Positions 1 through 8,404 of a DNA stretch of 56,485 nucleotides are shown piece by piece. The DNA is from UBA993 sp964485855 (GTDB lineage Bacteria > Bacillota > Dethiobacteria > DTU022), in NCBI GenBank assembly GCA_964485855.1, contig CAZAKI010000011.1, forward strand, positions 1-56,485. The letters run 5' to 3'. Under the pieces are notes generated by a model. That model did not search any database. It worked only from the letters and a program-made list of their open reading frames with translations, and was not told the DNA's origin. Within the stretch, counting starts at the first letter, position 1. Each line of letters opens with the position of its first letter. The position numbers and the translations under genes are program-made.

Positions 1-789
1 GCTGCTCTTGATAAAGGATGTACCAAGCTGATTATCGGAATCGGCGGCAGCGCCACCAATGACGGTGGGGCCGGCATGGCCAGGGCCCTGGGAGCCGTCT
101 TTATTGATCGGCAGGGCAGGTCACTGTCGGGAGGTGGCGCTGAGCTGGTGGAGCTCGAAAGGATCGATATCAGCGGTTTAGATCAGCGTTTAAGGCGGGT
201 TGAGACGGTTGTCGCCTCAGATGTAGACAATCCGCTGACAGGCCCGCAGGGGGCTGCATACACTTATGCCCCTCAAAAAGGGGCAACCCCGGAAGTGGTT
301 GAACGGTTAGACCGGGCATTAAAACGCTACAGCGAAGTTGTTAAAAGAGACCTGGGCTACGATTTAGAAAAAGCAAAGGGCGCCGGGGCAGCCGGTGGAC
401 TGGGCGCCGGTTTGATTGCTTTTCTCGATGCGGAAATACAACCGGGGGTAAACTTGGTTCTGGATCAGATGGAATTTGACTCAGTCCTGCATAACTGCAA
501 CCTGGTGATAACCGGCGAAGGAAAACTCGACCAGCAGACAGTGCATGGCAAGGTACCGGTCGGTGTTGCCAGACGAGCCAGGGAGAAAAAGATACCGGTA
601 CTTGCCCTAACCGGCACTTTAGAGGCAAACCCGCTCACTCTGCATTTAGAAGGGATTACCGCCTGTTTTGCTATTGCCGACGGGCCGCTCAGCACTGAAG
701 ATTCAATCAAAAAAGGGCCGGAGCTGCTTAAAAATAAAACGGTTCAATTAATGCGCCTATGGAAAGCTGCTACAGGTAGTATGGTTTGA
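1..789 (+). CDS. Glycerate kinase, 3' part (5' end outside window)
   Basis: The frame is open from base 1, so the gene begins upstream and 262 residues are visible. The fragment shows the glycine-rich GIGGSATNDGGAGMA motif of the GlxK/GarK-type glycerate kinase family, followed by GAAGGLGAGLIAFL and ITGEGKLDQQT, both typical of this fold. The family phosphorylates D-glycerate with ATP in the cytoplasm, feeding it into lower glycolysis; members make 2- or 3-phosphoglycerate and the sequence alone does not decide which. The full family length is about 370-380 residues, so roughly 110 N-terminal residues are missing. A hairpin directly after the stop probably ends the transcript. Family assignment is firm; product regiochemistry is open. 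Confidence 0.9.
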   Translation, partial: AALDKGCTKLIIGIGGSATNDGGAGMARALGAVFIDRQGRSLSGGGAELVELERIDISGLDQRLRRVETVVASDVDNPLTGPQGAAYTYAPQKGATPEVVERLDRALKRYSEVVKRDLGYDLEKAKGAGAAGGLGAGLIAFLDAEIQPGVNLVLDQMEFDSVLHNCNLVITGEGKLDQQTVHGKVPVGVARRAREKKIPVLALTGTLEANPLTLHLEGITACFAIADGPLSTEDSIKKGPELLKNKTVQLMRLWKAATGSMV

Positions 790-793
790 AAAA

Positions 794-824
794 GGCAGCC
801 CTGCCTACTGCCATCAGGACTGCC
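794..824. terminator. Bidirectional hairpin terminator
   Basis: Arms GGCAGCCCTG (794-803) and CAGGACTGCC (815-824) pair over 10 bp with one mismatch around an 11-nt loop. A T-rich tract follows on the plus strand, and the A-run just before the hairpin gives a U-run on the minus strand. It sits between the convergent glycerate kinase and lipoprotein genes and could serve both. Confidence 0.7.
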
Positions 825-856
825 CGATTTTGTTATTCTCAATTCCCAAAAGAAAC

Positions 857-1567
857 TTACTCGTTGATGGTAATAGTTCTCTTGCCTTCGATCAACACAT
901 CGAATTGAACTACCTCTTCGCCATCGGCATAAATATAGTAGATATCATAATAGGAGCCTTCCGGAATTTCTCTTTCTTCAGTTTCGGCACCATTGTCTTC
1001 GTTCTCCGGTCTACTGTCATCTTTGTTGCCGCTGCCGTTACTCTCTACTGGACCTTCCGGAACTGGATCAATAAATAAAAACCGACGGCCAATTTCTGCC
1101 GGAATTACATCAAGTCCACCAATCAGATCTTCACCCCAGTCATTGCTCACCGATGGCGAAATGAAGAACAAGGCAATATCCTTGGCAGAATTATTTTCGA
1201 CTAAAACGGGAAGCTTATTATCGCCACCAACTTCAACATAAGTGTCACTGCTAATGCCAGATACACTTTTAACAACGTATAGTTCATAGGTAAAAAGCAC
1301 TAAGCTGTATTCTTCATTTGCCACGGGCAGTAAAAACTTTACTGTATCGCCCGGCTCGATCACCCGATCCCCCAACAGGTCTTCGCCCCACTCATCAAGA
1401 TCAGGACCAAAAAAAGCAGCCCAGGAGATGATTATTTCATCCGTATTGTTGTAAACTTCAACGGTTATGTTATTCTCATCGCCGGCAGAAGGCTCTCCAC
1501 CTCCACAACCGAACGTCATGAACAAAAAAATCAGCAAAATAGAAACAAGCAGTACTTTCTTAGACAT
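857..1567 (-). CDS. Secreted lipoprotein with two copies of a short module
   Basis: This 236-residue protein starts with a basic N-terminus and a hydrophobic segment ending in FMTFGC, a plausible though imperfect lipobox with Cys21 as the lipidated residue. The mature part contains two similar segments, one with DEWGEDLLGDRVIEPGD (about residues 57-73) and one with NDWGEDLIGGLDVIPAE (about 141-158). Each is followed by a beta-like stretch, suggesting a duplicated small beta domain. A linker rich in Asp, Glu, Asn and Ser (about 170-200) leads to a C-terminal beta segment. GGAGGTAGGGT before the ATG is a good ribosome binding site. I do not recognise the family; extracytoplasmic location is inferred from the signal, and no enzymatic motif is visible. 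Confidence 0.75.
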   Translation of the reverse strand: MSKKVLLVSILLIFLFMTFGCGGGEPSAGDENNITVEVYNNTDEIIISWAAFFGPDLDEWGEDLLGDRVIEPGDTVKFLLPVANEEYSLVLFTYELYVVKSVSGISSDTYVEVGGDNKLPVLVENNSAKDIALFFISPSVSNDWGEDLIGGLDVIPAEIGRRFLFIDPVPEGPVESNGSGNKDDSRPENEDNGAETEEREIPEGSYYDIYYIYADGEEVVQFDVLIEGKRTITINE

Positions 1568-1666
1568 ACCCTACCTCCAGTTCCATAACCTGCATCTCAC
1601 TTTTTCGATTTGATTTAAAGGAAAAGCAGGCTAAACAATCTGCAGCTTTTTATCTTAGTCTTAGAC

Positions 1667-1694
1667 ATTTTACCACATCTGCCTGTTAAATCAA
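1667..1694 (-). promoter_or_regulatory. Promoter of the lipoprotein gene
   Basis: Reading leftward: TTGATT (1689-1694), a 16-nt spacer, and TAAAAT (1667-1672) preceded by TGG, so an extended -10. It lies about 100 nt upstream of the lipoprotein start. Sigma-A-like by pattern; not tested. Confidence 0.55.
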
Positions 1695-1734
1695 GAAATG
1701 CTTCCAGAAAAAGTTTGGTCCAAGCAGCTAAAAA

Positions 1735-1762
1735 TTGCAGATTAAATAATTTGCAGTATAAT
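1735..1762 (+). promoter_or_regulatory. Promoter of the MATE gene
   Basis: TTGCAG (1735-1740), a 16-nt spacer, and a perfect TATAAT (1757-1762), 32 nt before the MATE start codon. The leader is short and has no room for a riboswitch. Confidence 0.65.
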
Positions 1763-1794
1763 AAAGGACAGCTATTTAAACGAGGAGATTACTA

Positions 1795-3165
1795 ATGCTT
1801 AAACCGCAAAGTGAACGCCTGGGTGTTGACCCCATTGGTAGATTACTGGCAGACCTGGCGATACCGGCTACTGTAGGCATGCTGGCTATGGCGCTACATA
1901 GCGTAATTGATGCCATTTACATCGGCAGGGGTGTAGGAGCAATCGGCGTAGCCGCGGTTGCAATTACCTTTCCGCTTAGCATGATCATCATGGCTATCAG
2001 CGGCGCAATCGGGATCGGCGGCGCCTCGGTAATCTCAATATATTTAGGCGCAAACCGTATTGACAAGGCAAACCTTGCTTTTGGCAATGTATTATTTATG
2101 ATTCTGATTATGGGTGCAGCCGGGCTTTTGCTGGGGCTTACTTTTCTAGAACAATTACTTAAACTCTTCGCTGCCAGTGAAACTATTTTACCCCTCAGCA
2201 AGGAGTATTTAGGGATTATTCTCTACGGCACTATTTTCTTTTCGTTCAGCTTTGCCGTTAATAATATCGTTCGGGCTGAAGGCAATGCCAAGGTAGCAAT
2301 GGCAACGATGATCATTTCATCTTTCTTAAATATCATTTTTACTCCTATCTTCATGTTTGCTATGAAACTGGGGATGAGCGGTGCCGCTTACGGCACCATA
2401 ACCGCCCAAGGAATTACTTCTTTCTACCTTGCTTACTATTATGGTGCAGGTAGAAGCACTCTTTCTATTGATCTTAAATATATTAGAATGAATATTAGAA
2501 TGACCAAAAGAATTCTTTCAATCGGCGCCTCCGCTTTTGTCCGTCAGGGAGCTTCCAGTATTATGTTGATCATTGCCAACCACATGCTTGTCTTTTATGG
2601 AGGCGATATGGCCATTGCTGTTCTCGGCATTATCCACCGGGTAATGATGTTCACCCTGATGCCAATTATGGGGGTCGTCCAGGGTATGATGCCGATAGTC
2701 GGTTTTAATTACGGGGCAAAGCAGAAACTACGGGTCAGAGAATCGATCGCCTTAAGTATGAAATTGGCTACCTTAATCGCCACAGCCGGTTTTTTGGTGG
2801 TAATGTTTTTCCCCGCTTTATTAATTAAAATATTTACCGCTGACCCGGTTTTAATCGACATGGGTCGAACGGCTTTATGTGTCATGTTCGCTATGGCTTT
2901 CACCGTAGGGATGCAGATGGTAACCGGAGGAGTATTCCAGGCCCTGGGCAAAGCCAGGGAAGCATTTATGATGTCCATGGCCCGGCAAATCCTTTTTTTG
3001 ATTCCCTTATTGTTTTTACTACCACCAATTTTTGGATTGAAAGGGGTTTGGCTATCCTTTCCTGTTGCTGATGGCTTTTCATTTCTTTTAGCTATTTGGC
3101 TGATAATCCGGCACAAAGATTACTTTTTTCTGAACAGCAAAAAGATCCTGGCCGTATCAAAATAG
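1795..3165 (+). CDS. MATE family multidrug/metabolite exporter
   Basis: This 456-residue integral membrane protein has about 12 predicted transmembrane segments in two homologous halves, the MATE arrangement. The N-terminal half carries PATVGMLAMALHSVIDAIYIG and the AVAITFPLSMIIMAISGAIGIGG region; the second half repeats the pattern with ASAFVRQGASSIMLIIAN and PIVGFNYGAKQKLRVRES, a recognisable MATE signature. The family exports cationic drugs or metabolites in exchange for Na+ or H+; substrate and coupling ion cannot be read here. CGAGGAG before the ATG is a good ribosome binding site. The small GlsB-like gene 40 nt downstream is probably on the same transcript. Length is normal and nothing appears broken. 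Confidence 0.9.
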   Translation: MLKPQSERLGVDPIGRLLADLAIPATVGMLAMALHSVIDAIYIGRGVGAIGVAAVAITFPLSMIIMAISGAIGIGGASVISIYLGANRIDKANLAFGNVLFMILIMGAAGLLLGLTFLEQLLKLFAASETILPLSKEYLGIILYGTIFFSFSFAVNNIVRAEGNAKVAMATMIISSFLNIIFTPIFMFAMKLGMSGAAYGTITAQGITSFYLAYYYGAGRSTLSIDLKYIRMNIRMTKRILSIGASAFVRQGASSIMLIIANHMLVFYGGDMAIAVLGIIHRVMMFTLMPIMGVVQGMMPIVGFNYGAKQKLRVRESIALSMKLATLIATAGFLVVMFFPALLIKIFTADPVLIDMGRTALCVMFAMAFTVGMQMVTGGVFQALGKAREAFMMSMARQILFLIPLLFLLPPIFGLKGVWLSFPVADGFSFLLAIWLIIRHKDYFFLNSKKILAVSK

Positions 3166-3205
3166 TAGTGGCGCTAGAATAATTACCATGGAGGGAGGAT
3201 TTAAA

Positions 3206-3454
3206 ATGGGTATAATAACCTGGTTGATTGTAGGACTAATTGCCGGCTGGTTGGCCGGAGTAGTAATGAAAGGTAAGGGTTTCGGTCTAATTGGCAATCT
3301 GGTTATCGGTGTCATCGGAGCCCTGGTTGGTGGTTGGTTGGCCGGTGCAATTTTTAATGTCAGCAATGCCATCAGTGGATTTAACCTGACCACGATTATC
3401 ATTGCCTTTCTCGGGGCTGTAGTCGTTCTCTATATTGCCCGCTTGATCAAATAG
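3206..3454 (+). CDS. GlsB/YeaQ/YmgE family small membrane protein
   Basis: An 82-residue protein with three hydrophobic, glycine-rich helices. The features GLIAGWLAG, KGKGFGLIGNLVIGVIGALVGGWL and a final VVLYIARLIK are typical of the GlsB/YeaQ (transglycosylase-associated) family, which is linked to general or envelope stress and has no known enzymatic activity. An in-frame ATG lies 18 nt further upstream, but GAGGGAGG is placed correctly for the start given here. It follows the MATE gene by 40 nt and is probably co-transcribed. It converges with the next gene across only 4 nt. Confidence 0.88.
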   Translation: MGIITWLIVGLIAGWLAGVVMKGKGFGLIGNLVIGVIGALVGGWLAGAIFNVSNAISGFNLTTIIIAFLGAVVVLYIARLIK

Positions 3455-3458
3455 CAAT

Positions 3459-3812
3459 TTAGTAGGATAGAAACAGTAAAGGCAGAAAGAAGAGCATCGC
3501 GGCCACCATAATCAGCGCTGCGAGTCCCAAACTTAACAGGCCAAGGATAAAACCGAGCCGTCCGTTCTTCTTTGCTGTCTCACAGTTCTCTCCGGCTCTG
3601 TTCAGTGAAATTAAGCCTGTGGCGACTGCTGCCAGGCAGAGCGGCATAATCAGAGACCTGAGGAGAGTGATGATACCGATCTGTTCAAAAAGAAATCCGA
3701 GTCCAATCGCAACAGGAACTGCGATCAGACCGGCAATCCCCAACCATTTTGACCAACAAGCCAGCTTGATTGCTTTCTCGTTAGCACAACTGATCTTTTT
3801 TAAGTCATTCAT
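3459..3812 (-). CDS. Small membrane protein, DUF4190-like
   Basis: A 117-residue protein with a polar N-terminus containing two Cys residues and three likely membrane helices (about 25-45, 50-70 and 87-115). The pattern of a hydrophobic pair, a short polar loop (NRAGENCETAKKNGR) and a further Gly/Leu-rich helix resembles DUF4190-type proteins of unknown function; this resemblance is by eye. GAGGAG lies 6-7 nt before the ATG. It is divergent from rlmD with about 50 nt between starts. No function is proposed. Confidence 0.65.
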   Translation of the reverse strand: MNDLKKISCANEKAIKLACWSKWLGIAGLIAVPVAIGLGFLFEQIGIITLLRSLIMPLCLAAVATGLISLNRAGENCETAKKNGRLGFILGLLSLGLAALIMVAAMLFFLPLLFLSY

Positions 3813-3862
3813 GTTATTCCTCTCCTCATCATTTTCATGATTTTATCACAGCGGAGTTAATC

Positions 3863-5218
3863 ATGGCGATCAACAAATCAGCTAAAAATCTGGTAGGAGC
3901 CACAGTTTCAGTCAAGATCAGCGACCTGAATCATGATGGCGAAGGGGTCGGCAGGCTGGAAAACCTGGTTACTTTTGTGCCCGGCGCCCTGCCGGGTGAA
4001 GAAGTTGAAGTTGAGATTAAGTCACTTCACAAAAATTTTCTCCGCTCAAAACTAACAAACATAACCTATCAATCACCCGACCGCGTTACCCCTCTCTGCC
4101 CTAACTTTTTTATCTGCGGTGGCTGTCAGCTGCAGCATCTGGCCTACCCGGGGCAGTTGGCCTGGAAAGAATCACGGGTCGAGGCAGCGCTAAACCGGAT
4201 CGGCAAGTTAAAGCTGCCGGTACTGCCAACCATTGGCATGGATAACCCATTCCACTACCGTAATAAAGCAGTAATTCATATCGCCGTAGAAGGAGATAAA
4301 ATCAGAACCGGTTTCTTTAAACATCACAGCCGGCAGATCATTGAAATCGAAGACTGCCTGATTCAACATCCACACAATAGGCTAGCACTCAAGGCCATTC
4401 GCAAGACACTGGCCGAAGCCTTAACATGGAAAGGAATCGACCAGCAAATAATTGATGATATCTACGAAGCCGAGCTGCGCTGCTCATTTGCAACCGGACA
4501 GGTATTAATCACCTTAGGGATTAAGGGTAGGCTAAACAACCTGGTTTTTACAGATCACTTCACCAAATCAATTCGCAGTCACTTGGGAGATAAACTGGCC
4601 GGGCTAATGATAAAAGCAGGCAACAATAAAAAGCTTCATTATCAAACACTCGATGGCAACCCTTTTATTGAAGAAATAATAAAACCTTTCCGTTACCGGA
4701 TTTCTCCACGTTCGTTCTTTCAGGTTAATCCTTTGCAGGCCAAAAAACTTTTCGAGCTGGCATCCTCTTCTGCCGGTAGCCCCCATACAGTTTTCGATCT
4801 CTATTGCGGTACCGGAAACTTTGCTCTCTATCTGAGCAGGATAGCAACTGCAGTGATCGGCATTGATAGCGAAGGGGAAGCGATTAAAGATGCTCGGGAG
4901 AATGCTGTCTTAAACGGAATTAATAATATTCAATTTGTGCAAATGCCAATTGATGAAACAAAAAAATTGCTCTTAAAGGGTAGACGGCCGATTACTGTGA
5001 TTCTCGATCCGCCGCGGGGGGGCTGCAGTGTTTCTCTGCTTGGAACCATTGCTGAAATGAAGCCGGAGCGTATCGTTTACATTTCCTGCAACCCTGCTAC
5101 TTTAGCCCGCGACCTTGGTCTGCTTGAACAAAGTGGCTTTCAGGCTATTAAAGCCCAACCGATCGATATGTTCCCTCAAACCAACCACGTGGAGTGTGTG
5201 GTTTTATTAACAGAGTAG
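3863..5218 (+). CDS. rlmD: 23S rRNA (uracil-C5)-methyltransferase, RlmD/RlmCD type
   Basis: This 451-residue protein has an N-terminal TRAM RNA-binding domain (about 5-64), then four cysteines in the RumA spacing (C79, C85, C88, C165) that bind a [4Fe-4S] cluster, and a C-terminal Rossmann methyltransferase with FDLYCGTGNFALYL for SAM. The DPPRGG motif and SCNPATLARDL with the catalytic Cys are intact. The family transfers a methyl group from SAM to U1939 and/or U747 of 23S rRNA. In Gram-positives one enzyme often does both, so RlmCD is an alternative name. GCGGAG precedes the ATG. Length and motifs are normal. Confidence 0.92.
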   Translation: MAINKSAKNLVGATVSVKISDLNHDGEGVGRLENLVTFVPGALPGEEVEVEIKSLHKNFLRSKLTNITYQSPDRVTPLCPNFFICGGCQLQHLAYPGQLAWKESRVEAALNRIGKLKLPVLPTIGMDNPFHYRNKAVIHIAVEGDKIRTGFFKHHSRQIIEIEDCLIQHPHNRLALKAIRKTLAEALTWKGIDQQIIDDIYEAELRCSFATGQVLITLGIKGRLNNLVFTDHFTKSIRSHLGDKLAGLMIKAGNNKKLHYQTLDGNPFIEEIIKPFRYRISPRSFFQVNPLQAKKLFELASSSAGSPHTVFDLYCGTGNFALYLSRIATAVIGIDSEGEAIKDARENAVLNGINNIQFVQMPIDETKKLLLKGRRPITVILDPPRGGCSVSLLGTIAEMKPERIVYISCNPATLARDLGLLEQSGFQAIKAQPIDMFPQTNHVECVVLLTE

Positions 5219-5397
5219 TAAAGTAGGGAGGGTGGAAAAACTTTAACAAAGATCTTTTAGGAAGTATCAAGATGATCTCTTTCAGGTTACGAACTACTTA
5301 AGATTAGTCAGAGACACCAAATAAAAAACGGTAATCTTCTCTCTTTGCCCTTGCCCTAGTGTAGCTTAAGGTTGCTACAAAATGAATAGAATATGAT

Positions 5398-6615
5398 ATG
5401 ATAGCTGTTGTCTTAACTGAATTTATTACAGGATGTGATCTGTTGACTAGCGAAAATATACACCGCGTAGATTTAGATGGACGCGAAATAATGCTGATTG
5501 GCACGGCCCATGTTTCAAAAGCCAGTGTAGAAGAAGTAAAAACCCTGATTGAAGCTGAAAAACCTGACACGGTCTGTATCGAATTGTGCCAGGCCCGCTA
5601 CCAGGCGATAACCGATTTGAACCGCTGGAAAAATACCGACATCGTCAAGATCATCCGTGAACGTAAAGCCCCGCTGCTGCTAGCCAATTTGATCATGTCT
5701 TCCTATCAGAAAAAACTGGCTAAAAAGTTTGGGATCGAACCAGGCCAGGAGATGAAACAGGCCATTGCTTCGGCCAAAGCAGTTGGAGCTGAAATTTGCC
5801 TGGCTGACCGTGACTTACAGGTTACGATGCTCCGTCTCTGGCGCAGTACAAATTTCTGGGGCAAACTGAAGCTTTTCTTTCAATTTATGTTAGGCATTCT
5901 GATGGATGAAGAACTGACCGAAGAAGAGATGGAAAAGATGAAAGGCAAAGATGTTCTAACTGCCGCTCTCGATGAGCTTTCAACTACTTTTCCCCAGATC
6001 AAATCAATCGTCATCGATGAACGGGATCAATACCTGGCCCAGAAGATCAAGAACGCTCCCGGAGAAAAAGTTGTGGCAGTGCTGGGCGCCGGGCATATCC
6101 CGGGGATCACCGACGAGATCCACAGGGATCACGATCTTGTTAAATTAACCAAAGTAGCCCCTGCCCCAAAGATTAATAAAATTATTGGCTGGAGCATCCC
6201 CTTGATTATTATCATCCTGATTGCCCTCACCTTTTCGGTTGACCAGGCAGCCGGCACCGAGCAGATTCTGACCTGGATTCTCTGGAACGGTTCACTTGGC
6301 CTCCTGGGCGCCATCTTTGCCCTGGCCCACCCCCTGTCGATGCTAACCGCACTGCTGGCAGCCCCGATCAGTTCACTTAGCCCGCTTTTAGCGGCCGGTT
6401 GGTTTGCCGGCTTAACCGAGGCGCTGGTCAGAAAACCAAGTGTAAGTGATTTCGAAAACCTGACCGATGATATCCATACAGTAAAAGGCTTCTGGCGTAA
6501 TAAAGTGACTCGCATTCTGCTGGTTGTAGTCTTCGTAAATTTGGGCAGTACAGTGGGAACGATAATCGGTGGAGCTGAAGTGGTAAGTCGTTTCATCGGC
6601 ACTTACTTAAACTAA
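5398..6615 (+). CDS. TraB/PrgY-like membrane protein
   Basis: A 405-residue protein with an N-terminal TraB/GumN-type domain: LIGTAHVSKASVEEVK and DTVCIELCQARY near the start, later VVAVLGAGHIPGI, all hallmarks of the TraB-PrgY branch. The C-terminal third has about four membrane helices. The conserved Gly-Thr-Ala-His and Glu residues suggest a metal-dependent hydrolase fold. PrgY limits peptide pheromone activity in enterococci, but most homologues have unknown roles. The start is uncertain: the ATG used here overlaps a TATGAT -10-like element and lacks a clear ribosome binding site, and an in-frame TTG at 5443 would give a protein starting just before the conserved domain. No partner gene is evident. 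Confidence 0.85.
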   Translation: MIAVVLTEFITGCDLLTSENIHRVDLDGREIMLIGTAHVSKASVEEVKTLIEAEKPDTVCIELCQARYQAITDLNRWKNTDIVKIIRERKAPLLLANLIMSSYQKKLAKKFGIEPGQEMKQAIASAKAVGAEICLADRDLQVTMLRLWRSTNFWGKLKLFFQFMLGILMDEELTEEEMEKMKGKDVLTAALDELSTTFPQIKSIVIDERDQYLAQKIKNAPGEKVVAVLGAGHIPGITDEIHRDHDLVKLTKVAPAPKINKIIGWSIPLIIIILIALTFSVDQAAGTEQILTWILWNGSLGLLGAIFALAHPLSMLTALLAAPISSLSPLLAAGWFAGLTEALVRKPSVSDFENLTDDIHTVKGFWRNKVTRILLVVVFVNLGSTVGTIIGGAEVVSRFIGTYLN

Positions 6616-6625
6616 GGCAACTTAA

Positions 6626-7054
6626 TTAGCTTAGTTCTTTTTGACTTTTGCATACCGGTACAAGGTGATCAAATTCATTGCGTTCGATAGTTTTCAGGAC
6701 AAAAAGGTGAATAGTAACTCCGATACCAATGGCTGTTAAGAAGATGGTTAGATGCAGGGTTGCGCTAGCAATCATCGAGACAATTAAAGTAACCCAGAGC
6801 AAGAACAGCGCACCATATCTAGTGCTACGTGTAATTGCCCGATAGGTAAGGTAGTTGTAAATGTAAGCGCCAAACAGCGGATGATTAATCAGCCAGCAGT
6901 AAAGCTTCTCCGAGCTACGCAGGTAGCAGTATGCCGAAAGCAGCAGGAAAGGTGTTGTGGGCAGTACTGGCAAAAAGGCACCTAATAAGCCAAGCACCAA
7001 GGCGAGCGAACCGACAACGATTAGCATAATATTTTTTAACATATAAATATTCAC
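6626..7054 (-). CDS. DUF454 (YbaN-like) inner membrane protein
   Basis: A 142-residue protein matching the DUF454/YbaN pattern: a first helix with LALVLGLLGAFLPVLPTTPF, then LLSAYCYLRSSEKLYCWL and HPLFGAYIYNYL, followed by two further helices. The family is widespread and of unknown function. A GTG start at 7054 is preferred because GGTGG lies 8 nt upstream; a TTG at 7069 and an ATG at 7042 are alternatives. The 170 nt upstream show no clear promoter. Confidence 0.85.
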   Translation of the reverse strand: MNIYMLKNIMLIVVGSLALVLGLLGAFLPVLPTTPFLLLSAYCYLRSSEKLYCWLINHPLFGAYIYNYLTYRAITRSTRYGALFLLWVTLIVSMIASATLHLTIFLTAIGIGVTIHLFVLKTIERNEFDHLVPVCKSQKELS

Positions 7055-7227
7055 GGTTTGTGCCACCAACTAGTCAATGCTGAACAAAAACTATTAATCA
7101 GCATGATAGACGAAAACCAATCAATTTATTGTATCACATTGCCGGCCAAGCCTGCTTGCTACTGCCGGATGAATACTTTGAAATAGTTGACAGTAAACAA
7201 ATTCAATCAATCATTTGTAGCTCAAGT

Positions 7228-8337
7228 TCATCGCTGCCGGCCAGCTAAAAAATAACCAGCTAGAATGGCTGTTACCGGCACCGCCGCAATCAGGCCAATA
7301 CTGCCGGCAATACCGCGTACAAATTCTGTAGCGATGATATCCATATTGACTACTTTCAACCAATCAATATCATAACCCATCACCAGTAACAGCATCGGGA
7401 TTGCTGCCCCAACATAAGCGAGGATCAGGGTGTTGGCCATTGTGCCCATCACATCGCGACCAACATTAAAAGCTCCATTTACCAATTCACGTGCCCGGAT
7501 ATCTGGGCAGGCTTGTTTAATTTCAGCCGCAGCAGAGGCAACGGACATGCCGATGTCGGTAATCGCGCCCAGCGAACCGATGATAATGCCGGCAAAGAGC
7601 AGCCCCCTGAAATCGATAGTCTGATCCATAAAATAGAGCATCTGAGCCTCGTGCGATCCAAAACCGGTGAGGCGGGCCAGGCTACCGGCCCAAAACGCCA
7701 TTAAACCGGCAACAATAACCCCGACGATTGTTCCAATGGTTGCCACTAATGATTTACGGTTTAGACCACCGATTACAAATAGGGTAAAAGCAATAGCGAT
7801 GGAAGCAATTGCCACTGCCAGGATAATCGGGCTATAACCGGCAAGCAGTAGCGGGAGCAGCCCCCAAAAAATAAGAAATATCGTAACCGCCAGGGTAACA
7901 ATAGTCTTCAGTCCTTTCATCCTGCCAACTACCAGCAAGGCGACAATAAAAATAACAATCAGGTAAAAAACACCCCGGTCGCGAGCCAGGTCCTGGACGT
8001 AAACTTGTTCAAATGAGCCTTCTTCACCAATCTCAACAACAATCACTTCCTGCCCTGCTTCCAGTATAAAATCATAAACCGGATCTCCGGCGAAAAAAGA
8101 GTTATAAATTGTTAATATTTCTCCCCGGAATGGTCCGCTGGTTAGTTCAACCTCCACTTCCTGCTCGATAGAGGTAAAATACTCATTCTGCTGCTCTTCA
8201 GTTTCACTAACCTCCAGAACCCTGGCGCGATAGAAATGTTCTTCAGCATAATCGGGGCTATCGTCAAAGGCAAAAACTGTCGTGGCGGTGATCATCACGA
8301 TCAGTGCTCCTAATATGATTAGCATAAACTTGCGCAT
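7228..8337 (-). CDS. YibE/F family membrane protein
   Basis: This 369-residue protein begins with a signal-like or anchor helix ending in VFAFDD, then an extracytoplasmic beta-rich segment (about 30-125), then a membrane part with about seven helices from DRGVFYLIVIFIVALLVVGRMKG onward. Motifs GSLGAITDIGMSVASAAAE and FNVGRDVMGTMANTLILAYVGAA are typical of the YibE/F family. The function is not established; a transport role is often guessed. GGAGG lies 10 nt before the ATG. It follows the CAP-domain gene by 67 nt on the same strand. Confidence 0.87.
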   Translation of the reverse strand: MRKFMLIILGALIVMITATTVFAFDDSPDYAEEHFYRARVLEVSETEEQQNEYFTSIEQEVEVELTSGPFRGEILTIYNSFFAGDPVYDFILEAGQEVIVVEIGEEGSFEQVYVQDLARDRGVFYLIVIFIVALLVVGRMKGLKTIVTLAVTIFLIFWGLLPLLLAGYSPIILAVAIASIAIAFTLFVIGGLNRKSLVATIGTIVGVIVAGLMAFWAGSLARLTGFGSHEAQMLYFMDQTIDFRGLLFAGIIIGSLGAITDIGMSVASAAAEIKQACPDIRARELVNGAFNVGRDVMGTMANTLILAYVGAAIPMLLLVMGYDIDWLKVVNMDIIATEFVRGIAGSIGLIAAVPVTAILAGYFLAGRQR

Positions 8338-8404
8338 CTTTTATCTGCCTCCAATCGGTTTTGCAAGCAGTTACTTGCAGTTAGACAGCTAGACTTCTTA
8401 GGCG

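Noticed and set aside
341..710. Antisense reading frames within the glycerate kinase gene, and similar ones across the window
   Set aside because: They lie wholly inside clear genes, lack ribosome binding sites and show Arg/Ser/Pro-rich shadow composition.
5219..5397. Riboswitch or small gene in the 179-nt gap before the TraB-like gene
   Set aside because: No conserved aptamer-like helices, no frame with a ribosome binding site; only a TATGAT-like element near the start.
7180..7215. TTGACA promoter at about 7188 on the plus strand
   Set aside because: No -10 at proper distance and no rightward gene; both neighbours run leftward.
8362..8379. Hairpin TGCAAG/CTTGCA as a terminator between the CAP and YibE/F genes
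   Set aside because: The stem is only 6 bp and no U-run follows on the minus strand.
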